Below, piece by piece: positions 16,873-26,318 of a stretch of DNA of 64,000 nucleotides. Numbering within the stretch: position 1 is the stretch's first letter; each line of letters starts with the position of its first letter. Origin of the DNA: an uncultured Bacteroidales bacterium (GTDB taxonomy: Bacteria; Bacteroidota; Bacteroidia; Bacteroidales; P3). The notes beneath the pieces are model-generated. The model ran no database searches. It saw nothing but the letters and a program-made list of their open reading frames with translations, and had not been told where the DNA came from. The stretch spans positions 1 through 64,000 of the forward strand of contig CAMVMF010000009.1 of the NCBI GenBank assembly GCA_947168515.1. The letters are read 5' to 3'. The position numbers and the translations under genes are program-made.

Positions 16873-18099
16873 ATGGCAGATGTGGTTATGGTTTTGCCTG
16901 GGACTGTATGGCAGATACCGCTTATAAAAAGTCTAAAACAGCATGGATACAGAGTGGCTGTTGTGCATCCATATAGAGATGCGCCAGCATTTAAATATGC
17001 CGATGAAATTGTGTATTCTGACATCTTGGACCGTGAATCGGTATTAGATGCTGCAAGAAAATTGAAAGTGGTTGCAGTTATGTCTGATGAGTGTGATATA
17101 GCTACCCCCACATTAGCCTATGTCTCTAGTCAGTTGGGTTTACCCTCTCAGACTGAGTCGATGGCCTTATTATATACGGATAAATCCAAAATGAGAGACT
17201 TCTGCCGTGACCACCAGCTCCCATGTCCGGCATATCGAGTTTGTGAAACTAAGGAAGAGGCTTTTGATTTTTTCAAAAAAATAGGGAGCGGTTGTACCAA
17301 GGACCATAAAATGGTGATAAAACCCATAGATGCAAATAGTAGCCGTGGGGTTTTTACCATTGATACGGAGGAGCAATTAAGTTCTTTGTTTGATGTATCA
17401 ATTGGTTTTTCGCACCATAGACATGCGGTAATATGCGAGCAGTACATCTCTGGTGCGGAATTTTCAGTTGATGGTATTAAGATGCCTGATGGACATGTGT
17501 GCTTGGCAATATCAGAGAAACAGCAGTTTGAGTATAATCGCAATTTGGATAGCTATCTATACTTCTCGCATAATAGTTCAGAATATGATTATGACCGATT
17601 GCGTAAGATAAATAATCAATTTGTGGACATGTCAGGGTTGCCTTTTGGTTTTACCCATGCTGAGTATAGATATGAAGATGGCGAGTTCTACCTTTTAGAG
17701 ATTGGTGCCCGTGGAGGTGGCAATCTCATTTCTTCACATATTGTACCTGCTTTGACAGGAATCGATAATTATGGTTTATTGATTGACATGTTTGTGGGCA
17801 AAGAGGTTGTTGAGAAAATAGAACAAGATCAGTTACGAACCGATAAGGTGGCTGTGTTGAAGTTTTTTGATACGACAGAGGAAGGGGGGATTGTCAGAGG
17901 GGTAAAAGGTACAGATTTTCTGAACTCTAGGCCAGAAGTGTTATACTGGCAATTAAACTTCAAGGTGGGCGATAAAATCCATCGGCCGACTGATGGAGGA
18001 AATAGAATCGGCTTCTATGTCGCGTCTGCTGAGAATCGTGAAGCTATGGAGAATCTTCAACAAGAGATAGATAAGAGGTTTTTTATTGAATATGAGTGA
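16873..18099 (+). CDS. ATP-grasp ligase
   Basis: A 408-aa protein in the carbamoyl-phosphate-synthase-like ATP-grasp class: an N-terminal Rossmann pre-domain (VVMVLPGTVWQIPLIKSL), KMVIKPIDANSSRGV as the ATP-binding strand-loop, CEQYISGAEFSVD, and the metal/phosphate segment LEIGARGGGNLISS. Such enzymes join a carboxylate to an amine or thiol through an acyl phosphate. Next to the aldolase and Rossmann genes it could attach an acid to an amino sugar or build an amide precursor. It overlaps the next gene by 8 nt. Confidence 0.8.
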   Translation: MADVVMVLPGTVWQIPLIKSLKQHGYRVAVVHPYRDAPAFKYADEIVYSDILDRESVLDAARKLKVVAVMSDECDIATPTLAYVSSQLGLPSQTESMALLYTDKSKMRDFCRDHQLPCPAYRVCETKEEAFDFFKKIGSGCTKDHKMVIKPIDANSSRGVFTIDTEEQLSSLFDVSIGFSHHRHAVICEQYISGAEFSVDGIKMPDGHVCLAISEKQQFEYNRNLDSYLYFSHNSSEYDYDRLRKINNQFVDMSGLPFGFTHAEYRYEDGEFYLLEIGARGGGNLISSHIVPALTGIDNYGLLIDMFVGKEVVEKIEQDQLRTDKVAVLKFFDTTEEGGIVRGVKGTDFLNSRPEVLYWQLNFKVGDKIHRPTDGGNRIGFYVASAENREAMENLQQEIDKRFFIEYE

Positions 18100-19015
18100 A
18101 AAAGAACCTTTGGTGAGTATTTGTTGCTTGACGTATAACCACGCTAAGTACGTGCGGCAATGCATAGATGGTTTCTTGATGCAGAAGACTTCATTTCCGA
18201 TAGAGATTTTGGTTCATGACGATGCATCAACAGATGGAACAGATGTTATTTTGCAGGAGTATGAATCAAAATATCCCAATATTATCTTTCCTATTTATGA
18301 GACGGAAAACAAATATTCAAATGGGTATAGGGGACGCATGGATATAGTTTTCAACTATTCTAGGGCAAGGGGTAAATACATAGCATCTTGTGAGGGTGAT
18401 GATTATTGGACTGACCCATTGAAATTACAGAAGCAGGTGGACTATATGGAGAGTCACCCAGAATACTCAATCTGCTTTCATAGATGCCAACATCTATATG
18501 AGAAAACTGGAAAGTTTACAAAGGACAATTGTGGTTTTCTATTCAAACAGGGACAAGCTGGGGTGGATGTTTCGATAGATATGTTCTTTAAAGAGTGGAT
18601 TACCCAGCCTTTGACAATGTTGTTCCGCAAAGAATTGTTCGATCCAAAGTGGCAAAAGAAATATAAGTATTATCGCGACACCCATGAGATTTACCATTTC
18701 CTGAAAGCTGGGAAAGGTTATCTTTTTTCGTTTGAGGGTGGTGTTTATAGAATACATTCAGGAGGTATAGCTTCTATACTTACACCGATTGAGTATAGCA
18801 AGGTATACCTTCCGATAGATGGGGAGCTATATAGGAAAACGCATGAAGCGGCCACAAAACGTGTGTATTGTGAGACTTTGCAACAAAGTGTTGATGCATA
18901 TCTGCAAGTGAATAAATTCAAGTCGCTGTACTATTCAATTCGCGAATTTTCCATTAATTGGAAATTTGGTCCATTGTGGCATAATCTAAAAAGAATAATA
19001 GGAGCCAAGGAGTAG
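18092..19015 (+). CDS. GT2 glycosyltransferase
   Basis: A 307-aa GT-A enzyme: VSICCLTYNHAKYVRQCIDG, a HDDASTDGT loop and the metal motif CEGDDYW. The ATG at 18092 is chosen over a TTG at 18086. It overlaps the ATP-grasp gene by 8 nt, so the two are probably translated together. Specificity unknown. Confidence 0.85.
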   Translation: MSEKEPLVSICCLTYNHAKYVRQCIDGFLMQKTSFPIEILVHDDASTDGTDVILQEYESKYPNIIFPIYETENKYSNGYRGRMDIVFNYSRARGKYIASCEGDDYWTDPLKLQKQVDYMESHPEYSICFHRCQHLYEKTGKFTKDNCGFLFKQGQAGVDVSIDMFFKEWITQPLTMLFRKELFDPKWQKKYKYYRDTHEIYHFLKAGKGYLFSFEGGVYRIHSGGIASILTPIEYSKVYLPIDGELYRKTHEAATKRVYCETLQQSVDAYLQVNKFKSLYYSIREFSINWKFGPLWHNLKRIIGAKE

Positions 19016-19107
19016 GTTGGAAGATAAATGGATTCCACTTTCTGATCAGTTATCAGGTAAGGGTGGCAGATAGAATTCAGCCTAATAGATGAAGAATAAT
19101 TAATCAA

Positions 19108-19824
19108 ATGCTTTTGCCACTTGTAGAAAATCATATGTATAGGCGGCTTAAGAAAATCTTGTTAAGCCCAATAGATGTCTTTGTATTTCATGCTGTATCG
19201 GATGTTTATGACGATACGGTTAATGAAAAAGTTGATTGGACATTGACCGAGGAGTTTAAAAGGTATATTCTATCATTGAAGAATCATTACAAGTTTATAT
19301 CGTCTTCAAATGCTTATATAAAATTAAAAAGCGACCTGACAAGAAGCAATAAATATGCTGTTTTGACATGTGATGATGGGTTCAAATCAGTATTGGGAAT
19401 ACTGCCATTTTTGGAGGAACAAGGGATTCCAGTGACGCTTTTTGTCAATCCAAAATATTTAGATGGTAAAAGTAAAAGAGAGGGGTATGCGGTGAATCCT
19501 CAATATATAACAAGAGAAGAATTGTGGAATTTAACCTCACCGTTGATTAGTATTGGGATGCATGGTTATGAGCATAATGATGCCACTGAGATGACAAAGG
19601 ATGAATTCACGGGGTCCGTCGATAAATGTATAGAATTATTACAGCAACATCCTCGCTATATACCATTTTATGCATATACATGGGGAAAGCATTCCGACAT
19701 GACGCAGTCGGTCTTGAGGGAGAAAAAAATAGTACCAGTGCTCACTGATGGGGAGTCGAATTATCGTTATCGTCAGGGAATAAGTCGGAAACCCATAGAC
19801 GGCTATTATTTAAAGAGAAGATAG
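19108..19824 (+). CDS. NodB-type polysaccharide deacetylase
   Basis: A 238-aa protein with the NodB motif 1 variant T-C-D89-D90-G, the metal pair H152-x3-H156 (GMHGYEHND) and YAYTWGKHS further on. It has no signal peptide, so it would act in the cytoplasm on a lipid-linked sugar or nucleotide sugar, removing an N-acetyl or O-acetyl group. Together with the ATP-grasp enzyme it could free an amine for re-acylation. The start may instead be the ATG 27 nt downstream. Confidence 0.78.
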   Translation: MLLPLVENHMYRRLKKILLSPIDVFVFHAVSDVYDDTVNEKVDWTLTEEFKRYILSLKNHYKFISSSNAYIKLKSDLTRSNKYAVLTCDDGFKSVLGILPFLEEQGIPVTLFVNPKYLDGKSKREGYAVNPQYITREELWNLTSPLISIGMHGYEHNDATEMTKDEFTGSVDKCIELLQQHPRYIPFYAYTWGKHSDMTQSVLREKKIVPVLTDGESNYRYRQGISRKPIDGYYLKRR

Positions 19825-19873
19825 AATAGTCGGTTAGTAACGATTCCGTTGTCATTTAATTGAGATTGACAAA

Positions 19874-20845
19874 ATGACAAATGTTAAATTTTCAGTTGTG
19901 GTGCCTTTGTTCAATAAGGCTCCATATATAGAAAAGACACTTGATAGTATCTTGCATCAGACTTATGGAGACTATGAGTTGATAGTGGTAGATGATGGGA
20001 GCAGTGATGGGTCATTGGAAATAGCACGTAGGGTTATTGGGTCAGGGAATGAGAGGCGACAGGTGGTAACACAAACCAATGCAGGTGTATCCATGGCCAG
20101 GAACCATGGAGTTGCTTTATCGAAAGGTGAATACATTTGTTTCTTGGATTCGGATGATTGGTGGGAGCCTACATTTTTGGAAGAGATGAGTAGCCTGATA
20201 GAAGACTATCCAGACGCAGGAATGTACGGTACGGGCTTTTATTTGGTTAAGAATGGGGCAAAAAGGATTGCTCCAATAGGTGTGGATAAAGGTTTTGAGA
20301 GAGGCTATATTAATTATTGCAAGGTCTATACTAAGACTTTGTGTATGCCAATATCGTCTAGTTCTGTAGCTATTCCCAAAGAGGTGTTTTTGTCCTCAGG
20401 TCAATTTAGGAGTGGCATTACCCTGGGTGAGGACTTTGACTTATGGATTCGAATTGCTATAAAACATCCGGTGGCGTTGCTGAATAAACCTCTGGCCAAC
20501 TATTTTCAGGATGTGCCTGTAAAAAATAGAGCGACAAGAAAATTGCGAGACCCCAAGACCCATATGCTGTGGAATTTGGACTATTTAGAGGAGGAAGAGG
20601 CGAATAATCCCGACTTGAAAAAATTGATGGATAATTTAAGAGGAAGTGGTTTGTTCAGATTTTATCTCTCACACCAGTATCACGAAGATGCAAAAGCCCA
20701 ACTGGCAAAAATAGATTGGAGAAATGTGTCAAAGCAGACATATCATATATATCATTCCTCATTATTTGTGCAGAGAGTTCGTTTTAAGGTTCGTACATTG
20801 GGTGCAACCGTGAAACAATTTGTTCTGCATCGTATTAATAACTAG
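19874..20845 (+). CDS. GT2 glycosyltransferase
   Basis: A 323-aa protein with a classical GT2 N-terminus (FSVVVPLFNKAPYIEKTLDSIL), VVDDGSSDGS, the metal motif LDSDDWW, and an LGEDFDLWIRIA segment carrying the ED catalytic pattern. The C-terminal ~100 residues are helical and basic. Function in the glycan is not predictable. Confidence 0.87.
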   Translation: MTNVKFSVVVPLFNKAPYIEKTLDSILHQTYGDYELIVVDDGSSDGSLEIARRVIGSGNERRQVVTQTNAGVSMARNHGVALSKGEYICFLDSDDWWEPTFLEEMSSLIEDYPDAGMYGTGFYLVKNGAKRIAPIGVDKGFERGYINYCKVYTKTLCMPISSSSVAIPKEVFLSSGQFRSGITLGEDFDLWIRIAIKHPVALLNKPLANYFQDVPVKNRATRKLRDPKTHMLWNLDYLEEEEANNPDLKKLMDNLRGSGLFRFYLSHQYHEDAKAQLAKIDWRNVSKQTYHIYHSSLFVQRVRFKVRTLGATVKQFVLHRINN

Positions 20846-20861
20846 TTAAAAACAGCTTCTT

Positions 20862-22262
20862 TTGGTACCATATTTCCCTAAACAGTTTTCACGAAAGGCA
20901 ATTTCAATCTACCTTATTTCGTTAGCGGTAGTGAGTGTTGTCTTTATGAAGCATATGCTTAAACCGGCATTCATGATTATAGGTATAGTCTGGGTGCTCA
21001 TATTCTTTTTATTATCCTCTAGCTATTCTAAAAAATGGGTGGAAGTGGATGGTAAGATATTTATTAGAAAATTATTCCTTACGGCTATAGTGCTGCGGTT
21101 GATATGGGTGATATTCTCTTATATATTTTATACCATTAAGACCGGCATACCTTTTGAGTTCGGATCAAGTGATGCTTTGGCATATCATGAGGAGGCACTT
21201 TGGTTGCTGGAGATCGGATGGGATGGAACGATGGATTACTTATTTTCAGGTGGCTCTTATTCAGATGCTGGTTATCCGTTCTATCTGACTTTGCTATACT
21301 CAATAATTGGCCCCAACATATTCATTACACGTATAATAAAGTCGCTATTGAGTTCGTTTACATGTATTTTTGCATATAAATTGGCAAAACGTAACTTTGG
21401 GGAGGAGGCAGGACGAATGGCTGGTATCTTTTGCGCACTGTGTCCCAATTTGGTCATTTATTGTGGTATGCATCTGAAGGAGACAGAAATGATATTTCTG
21501 ACTATGGCCGCATTAGAAAGGGCCGACGACCTCTTGCGTCAGAAAAAGGTAAGCTTTCTTAATGTTATCGTCACAGCATTATTAGTAATTAGTTTGTTCT
21601 TTTTTAGAACAGTATTGGGCGCTGCCGTGGTTTTTGCAATCTTCTCGGCCGTGGTATTTTCTAGTACGACAGTCATGACGAGATGGAATAGGATAGTACT
21701 GGTGGTATGGGCAGTAGTGGCTGTTGCCATCATGGCAGGAGGTACTATAGCCAATGAAGCAGAGTCGTATTGGAATTCCAGAGGAGACAATCAGGCACTA
21801 AAGAGAAGTCATCAGGTGAGCAAAGGTGTTAAGTGGGCAAAATATGCAACAGGTACAGTCATGGCACCTATGATGTTTGTTTTGCCGTTTCCTACTATGG
21901 TTGATGTTGATGAACAATATAATCAGCAAATGGTGAATTCTGGCAACTTTGTGCGAAATTTTATGGGCGTTTTTGTTATTTTGGCATTGTTTAATGCCCT
22001 TTTTAAAAAGAAGAACTGGCGAGATTTTTCATTGTTAGGGGCTTTTATTATTTCGTACTTGGGCATTGTGAGTTCCAGCGGATTTGCTAATTCGGAGCGA
22101 TTTCTGTTGCCAGGTTTTCCTATTTTGCTAATTATAGCAGCGTATGGTATTAGCTTGGTTGATGAACGTAGTTATAGGTTTGTACGCATTTGGTATGTTA
22201 TCGTACCTATTATGGCTATAGCCTGGGCTGTTTTCAAACTCGGTTCCCGCGGTTTTTTGTAA
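20862..22262 (+). CDS. GT-C-like multi-spanning membrane glycosyltransferase
   Basis: A 466-aa membrane protein with about eleven helices. The first large loop contains GSSDALAYHEEALWLLEIGWDG and SDAGYPFY, which fits GT39/PMT-like enzymes more than Wzy polymerases, though a polymerase role cannot be excluded. No ATG lies upstream of the first helix; a TTG at 20862 is the likely start (the next ATG, at 20946, would remove the helix). It is the second GT-C-type gene of the operon. Confidence 0.6.
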   Translation: MVPYFPKQFSRKAISIYLISLAVVSVVFMKHMLKPAFMIIGIVWVLIFFLLSSSYSKKWVEVDGKIFIRKLFLTAIVLRLIWVIFSYIFYTIKTGIPFEFGSSDALAYHEEALWLLEIGWDGTMDYLFSGGSYSDAGYPFYLTLLYSIIGPNIFITRIIKSLLSSFTCIFAYKLAKRNFGEEAGRMAGIFCALCPNLVIYCGMHLKETEMIFLTMAALERADDLLRQKKVSFLNVIVTALLVISLFFFRTVLGAAVVFAIFSAVVFSSTTVMTRWNRIVLVVWAVVAVAIMAGGTIANEAESYWNSRGDNQALKRSHQVSKGVKWAKYATGTVMAPMMFVLPFPTMVDVDEQYNQQMVNSGNFVRNFMGVFVILALFNALFKKKNWRDFSLLGAFIISYLGIVSSSGFANSERFLLPGFPILLIIAAYGISLVDERSYRFVRIWYVIVPIMAIAWAVFKLGSRGFL

Positions 22263-22382
22263 AGATGTATTTTTAGGTTTGTTGCTGCTGAAGCTCAACC
22301 CAGACTCCATGTATGCTCTGATTATACAAAGTCATGCAATGCCACTGACTGAAGTAAGGTAACCTCATTTAAAAATGATAGT

Positions 22383-23396
22383 ATGAAGATAACAATTACT
22401 GGTGGTGCCGGTTTTATCGGTTCCAATCTGTGTGAGCATTTTATTAATAAGGACTATGATGTAACCTGCTTGGATAATTTTTCAACAGGTTTTAGGCATA
22501 ATATTGAATCATTGCTCGGAAAACCCAATTTCCATTTTGTCGATGGCGATATTCGTGATTTAGACACATGTCGCAGGGTGGTAAATGGAGCAGATGTCGT
22601 ATTGCACGAGGCTGCTTTGGGAAGTGTCCCGCGTAGTATAAATGATCCTATCAATACAAATAGTAATAATGTTGATGGTTTTCTGAACATGTTGGTGGCG
22701 GCGCGTGATGCAGGTGTGCATAGATTTGTGTATGCTGCCAGTTCGTCGACCTATGGTGATAGCAAGGAGTTGCCCAAGATAGAACATAATATAGGGCGTC
22801 CACTTTCGCCCTATGCCATTACAAAATATGTAAATGAGCTATATGCCAATGTCTTTTCTAGTCTATATGGCTTAGAAACAATAGGCTTAAGATATTTCAA
22901 TGTTTTTGGGCGACGGCAAGACCCCAATGGTGCATACGCTGCGGTTATCCCTTTGTGGGTTAAAGCATTGATTCGTCACGAATCGCCGTTCATCAATGGT
23001 GATGGCAGTTATTCGAGGGATTTTACATACATTGATAATGTAATACAAGCGAATGAGCTTGCTGCCACAATCCCATCGGAAGTTATAAGGGAGAGGTCAA
23101 CGTTGTATAATAGATCTTTGCCCAAGAATGCTCCCATCGATATGGTGTTTAATGTGGCATATGGTGGTAATACGACTCTGAATGCTCTTTTTAGTTGCTT
23201 GCGGACCAATTTGTCGCGTTACGATGCCGAAATTGCAAAAATTGCCCCATGTTATCGCGATAATCGTCCAGGAGATATTCCCCATTCTCAGGCTTCTATT
23301 ATTAAAGCCCAGCAGGTGCTTGGTTACCAACCTAAATTTGATGCTATATCTGGGTTTGAGCAAGCCTGTGAGTGGTACTGGAATAATTTAAAATAA
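22383..23396 (+). CDS. NAD-dependent UDP-GlcNAc/GalNAc 4-epimerase (WbpP-like SDR)
   Basis: A 337-aa extended SDR: TGGAGFIGSNL at 5-15, HEAALGSVPRSINDP typical of the WbpP/WbgU branch that acts on N-acetylated UDP-hexoses, and the catalytic YAITK. It probably supplies UDP-GalNAc or a uronic derivative for the glycan. Its TAA is directly followed by the ATG of the next gene. Confidence 0.85.
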   Translation: MKITITGGAGFIGSNLCEHFINKDYDVTCLDNFSTGFRHNIESLLGKPNFHFVDGDIRDLDTCRRVVNGADVVLHEAALGSVPRSINDPINTNSNNVDGFLNMLVAARDAGVHRFVYAASSSTYGDSKELPKIEHNIGRPLSPYAITKYVNELYANVFSSLYGLETIGLRYFNVFGRRQDPNGAYAAVIPLWVKALIRHESPFINGDGSYSRDFTYIDNVIQANELAATIPSEVIRERSTLYNRSLPKNAPIDMVFNVAYGGNTTLNALFSCLRTNLSRYDAEIAKIAPCYRDNRPGDIPHSQASIIKAQQVLGYQPKFDAISGFEQACEWYWNNLK

Positions 23397-24326
23397 ATGA
23401 AAGTCATCTTTGTAGCCAGTGGCAACAAATCGGTAGGAACAGTGAGCTCCTTTGTCCGCTCGCAGTTCCAATCGTTGAAGGCAGAAGGCCTCGACATGTT
23501 GCTTTTCCCTATTCGCGGAAAAGGAATGAAATCCTATGCAAAAGGGATTGTAGAACTAAGGAAAATAGTTCGGAAAGAACACCCTGATGTGGTGCATGCG
23601 CATTATTCGATTTGTGGTATAGTGGCAAAGCTGGCTTGTTTAGGTACAAAGACCAAGGTGATAGTGTCCATACTGGGCAGTTTCCCGCGAGACACTTTTA
23701 AACTACACTGGGTACGTTTTTGTATTAAACATGTGTGGAATGCAACAATAACAAAATCCCAAAGAACCGCCAATCAGTTAGGAATAGATTTACCAGTAAT
23801 TCCCAATGGAGTTAACCTTGATCAGTTTACATTAATAGACAAGGGTGAGGCCAAGACAATGTGCGGGTTTGAGGAGGACAAAAAGTATGTGATATGGTGT
23901 TCCAACCCATCTCGGACCGAAAAGCGATTCGGTTGGGCGCGAGAGGCTGTAGAATTACTGAAAGACGACAAAGTGGTTTTGTTGCCTGTATATGACAAGA
24001 CCCATGATGAAGTGGTTAAATATATGTGCGCAGCCGATGTTCTTCTGCTCACTTCAGAGATGGAAGGGTCCCCAAATGTTATTAAGGAAGCAATGGCTTG
24101 CAATTGTCCGATAGTGAGTACAGATGTGGGCGATGTGCGTTGGGTGACAGAAGGAGTCCAGGGCACTTATGTGGCACCAATAGGCGACACTTTAGCATTG
24201 AGCCATTGTTTACGGGATGCACTAAATTATGCAAGGAGGACGGAAGGCCGTAAGCGAATCATAGAATATGGGTTGACTACAAAAGAAATAGCCAAAAAAA
24301 TAAAATCATTTTATGACGCTATATAA
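23397..24326 (+). CDS. GT4 glycosyltransferase
   Basis: A 309-aa GT-B enzyme, shorter than usual (~350-400). Visible elements are an N-terminal domain with VVHAHYSICG, the domain linker VIPNGVNLDQF, and the donor-site E-x7-E motif in EGSPNVIKEAMACNCPIVSTDVGD. No space to the preceding epimerase, and 14 nt overlap with the CapK-like gene. Confidence 0.88.
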   Translation: MKVIFVASGNKSVGTVSSFVRSQFQSLKAEGLDMLLFPIRGKGMKSYAKGIVELRKIVRKEHPDVVHAHYSICGIVAKLACLGTKTKVIVSILGSFPRDTFKLHWVRFCIKHVWNATITKSQRTANQLGIDLPVIPNGVNLDQFTLIDKGEAKTMCGFEEDKKYVIWCSNPSRTEKRFGWAREAVELLKDDKVVLLPVYDKTHDEVVKYMCAADVLLLTSEMEGSPNVIKEAMACNCPIVSTDVGDVRWVTEGVQGTYVAPIGDTLALSHCLRDALNYARRTEGRKRIIEYGLTTKEIAKKIKSFYDAI

Positions 24327-25725
24327 TATTCTTGACCGATATGTTTTTCTGCCCATAGGCGATTTGGTCTATGGTAGTCGTGTAGTGGCAGAATTGAAAG
24401 AGATGGAGCGCAATGATCACTTGTCAGAAGAAAGCCTCTGCGACATGCAGAATGCCAAACTGCAAAAATTAGTGAAGCATTGTTACGAAACAGTACCATA
24501 TTACACTCGTTTGTTTGACAAATTAGGTATCAAGCCAGAGCAAATTAGGACAAGGGATGATTTGAAGGTCCTTCCCGTATTGACCAAGCAAATAATACGT
24601 GACAATTACAACGATTTTTTAAGTTCGGCCATTGACCCCAAAAGACTTAAGCGTCAATCTACTGGTGGTAGTACGGGTACTCCATTGAAGTTCTGTACCG
24701 ATTCAAAGGAATGGAGTGCATGGAAGGCCTCCACACTTCGCGCATGGAAGTGGTATGGATTGAATATCGGGGATAAGATTTTTTCCTTAGGAGGTAATTC
24801 CATAAACCAGAAAGATAGTCTTTTTTCATTCAAAGGATTGTATGATCGCGTCATCATGCGTAATTATAAATTTAGTAGTGCTGATGTGTCCGACGAATGT
24901 ATGCAACAGCATTATGAAGCCATGATGAAGTTGAAACCTGCAGCATTGCGTGGATATGGGTCGGCATTGTATATATTAGCGCGTTATATTGAAAAGAAGC
25001 AGTTGCCAGTCTGTCCAATTCGAGTTGTATTGACCACCGGAGAGGTGCTGGTCTCGGATTATCGTCGTAAACTCCAAGAGGTTTTTCAGGCCCCGGTATA
25101 TGATGCTTATGGGGCTGCTGACGGAGGCATTCTATCACATGAGTGCCCTAAGCATGAGGGACTACATATTACCGAGGAGTCTTGTGTGATTGAAATCACA
25201 GATAAGAATGGTATCCGATTACCTGATGGAGTAGTTGGGCAGGTCTGTACTACTGACCTTGACAATTATGCATTTCCTTTTTTGCGTTATCTGGTTGGCG
25301 ATATGGCATACATCAAAAAAGAGAAATGCTCGTGTGGTAGAGGATCACGCCTCATAGGTGAGGTATTAGGGCGTAATGGGCGGTTGGTTTACAATAAACA
25401 GGGGGTCCCAATCTCGCCCACCATGCTGCCATTTATGCTGTATCCTCAACTGGACTATCATAAAGCTGAGAATAGAAAACTATATTACAAGATTGATAAA
25501 TTCCAGATACGGCAAGATGCTGTTGGCGATATCCTGATACTGTTAAAATTGGTTGATCCGAACGAGCCGAAAGATCAGTTCGATTATATTCTGACAAACT
25601 ATCGTAATCATTTTGTTGGGTCCGAAGTGAAGCTTAGATTTGTCGACGAGATACCGACAATGCCATCAGGTAAGGAGGACTATTGCGTATCGGAATTCGA
25701 GTATAAGAATACTAATATTCAATAA
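24313..25725 (+). CDS. CapK/PaaK-like AMP-forming adenylating enzyme
   Basis: A 470-aa member of the phenylacetate-CoA-ligase / F390-synthetase branch: the P-loop-like STGGSTGTPLKF near residues 117-128, YDAYGAADGG, and a C-terminal Cys pair with LIGEVLGRNGRL. Capsule operons often carry such genes (CapK), whose substrate is usually unknown. It could activate an acid made by the aldolase module or a fatty/amino acid decoration. It overlaps the preceding GT by 14 nt. Confidence 0.78.
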   Translation: MTLYNILDRYVFLPIGDLVYGSRVVAELKEMERNDHLSEESLCDMQNAKLQKLVKHCYETVPYYTRLFDKLGIKPEQIRTRDDLKVLPVLTKQIIRDNYNDFLSSAIDPKRLKRQSTGGSTGTPLKFCTDSKEWSAWKASTLRAWKWYGLNIGDKIFSLGGNSINQKDSLFSFKGLYDRVIMRNYKFSSADVSDECMQQHYEAMMKLKPAALRGYGSALYILARYIEKKQLPVCPIRVVLTTGEVLVSDYRRKLQEVFQAPVYDAYGAADGGILSHECPKHEGLHITEESCVIEITDKNGIRLPDGVVGQVCTTDLDNYAFPFLRYLVGDMAYIKKEKCSCGRGSRLIGEVLGRNGRLVYNKQGVPISPTMLPFMLYPQLDYHKAENRKLYYKIDKFQIRQDAVGDILILLKLVDPNEPKDQFDYILTNYRNHFVGSEVKLRFVDEIPTMPSGKEDYCVSEFEYKNTNIQ

Positions 25726-25776
25726 TCCGTTATTATAGCTTCTGAATAATAATCTCGTATTATAAACATTTATCCC

Positions 25777-26259
25777 ATGTCTAATCCAGAACATCGCACT
25801 CTTAAGTCTATTATAATTGGTATATGGATTCGCTTTTGGTCAATAGTGGCTCAATTTACTTTCCCGGCTCAGATAACCACGATGGTTCATCGTTTGAGGG
25901 GAGTTCATATCGGTCGGGGATCAAAAGTGGCGCGATCGGTCCTTATTGATGATTCAAAACCAAATCTTGTTACAATTGGTAGAGACGTTTGGGTCACTGC
26001 CGGTTGCCAATTGCTTTGCCATCAAAGGGATTTAAAATATTACCGTAAAGACATGCCAGTAAAGGCCTGCCCACTGAAATATGCTCCAATCAATATCAAG
26101 GATGGAGCGCATATAGGCATAGGATCTATAATTATGCCTGGTGTTACCATCGGCAGAGGTGCTGTAATAGGGGCAGGTTCGGTTGTGACGAAAGATGTGC
26201 CGGACTATTCTTTAGCATTGGGTGTTCCTGCAAGAATTGTCAAGACATTAGGTGAATAG
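25777..26259 (+). CDS. Left-handed beta-helix O-/N-acyltransferase
   Basis: A 160-aa hexapeptide-repeat protein: irregular V-x-I-G-R repeats from about residue 45, an active-site-like HQRD near 85, and a final coil GVTIGRGAVIGAGSVVTKDVPDYSLALGVPARIV typical of the WbbJ/LacA-like group. It probably acetylates a sugar of the polymer. A 51-bp AT-rich gap precedes it. Confidence 0.85.
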   Translation: MSNPEHRTLKSIIIGIWIRFWSIVAQFTFPAQITTMVHRLRGVHIGRGSKVARSVLIDDSKPNLVTIGRDVWVTAGCQLLCHQRDLKYYRKDMPVKACPLKYAPINIKDGAHIGIGSIIMPGVTIGRGAVIGAGSVVTKDVPDYSLALGVPARIVKTLGE

Positions 26260-26318
26260 TAGCGAAGAGGGCATAAGGTGGAGCCTTTGCTGGTAACGAC
26301 CTCATATAGTATTGAAAA

